Shown piece by piece: positions 56,233 through 64,000 of a stretch of 64,000 nucleotides of DNA (positions within the stretch are counted from its first letter, which is position 1; each line of letters begins with the position of its first letter). The stretch comes from Sphagnum compactum (Eukaryota > Bryophyta > Sphagnopsida > Sphagnales): contig OZ234494.1 of NCBI GenBank assembly GCA_965153455.1, forward strand, positions 3,100,001-3,164,000. The letters run 5' to 3'. The notes beneath the pieces were generated by a model, which had not been told where the DNA came from, did no database searches, and worked only from the letters and a program-made list of their open reading frames with translations. A program made the translations under genes and the position numbers.

Positions 56233-64000
<7,768 letters not shown>

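Overview
The window is nuclear DNA from a land plant. It holds multi-exon genes with U2-type introns, AT-rich gene-poor spacers full of tandem and dispersed repeats, TTTAGGG-type motifs, and transposon relics. The proteins are plant-like: CYP71 with WD40 plus cyclophilin domains, a LOG2/LUL-type RING ligase, and a plant-style SMG1. A Penelope-like reverse transcriptase relic and long low-GC spacers suggest a non-flowering plant such as a fern, but this is inference only. I derived all splice sites by hand. Every exon chain below keeps its reading frame, and for the four complete chains the exon lengths sum to a multiple of three.

Layout. 0-1.4 kb (minus): an unrecognised 355-codon ORF, interrupted by a TGA after which the same frame continues. 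1.4-8.4 kb: tandem repeats, a GC-rich LTR-like island, then AT-rich DNA without genes. 8.4-9.5 kb: a tandem-repeat leader or promoter. 9.56-27.87 kb (plus): SMG1, the PIKK kinase of nonsense-mediated mRNA decay, with 27 exons and 3888 aa. 29.74-31.81 kb (minus): RBX1, the RING subunit of cullin ligases, with 5 exons and 119 aa. 32.7-33.4 kb: minisatellites. 33.78-37.60 kb (minus): CYP71/PPWD1, with 13 exons and 625 aa. 38.9-39.6 kb (minus): a dead PIF/Harbinger transposase. 42.65-43.1 kb: a GC-rich hairpin tandem array. 44.6-46.3 kb: a long array carrying a recurrent CAATACYTGCAT-like motif. 50.30-54.95 kb (plus): a LUL-type RING E3 ligase with 3 exons and 403 aa, whose first intron contains the reverse transcriptase relic. 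56.2-61.2 kb (minus): a zinc alcohol dehydrogenase of which nine exons are identified and the first is not; its cofactor-binding residues are unusual.

The genes do not form an operon or a shared pathway. SMG1 acts in mRNA surveillance, RBX1 and LUL in ubiquitination, CYP71 in chromatin or splicing, and ADH in metabolism. SMG1 and RBX1 are convergent, and so are LUL and ADH. Most notable in the window are an undescribed-looking intronic repeat family shared by SMG1 and LUL, the ADH residues suggesting an NADP(H) preference, two GC-AG introns, and the unknown ORF at the left edge.
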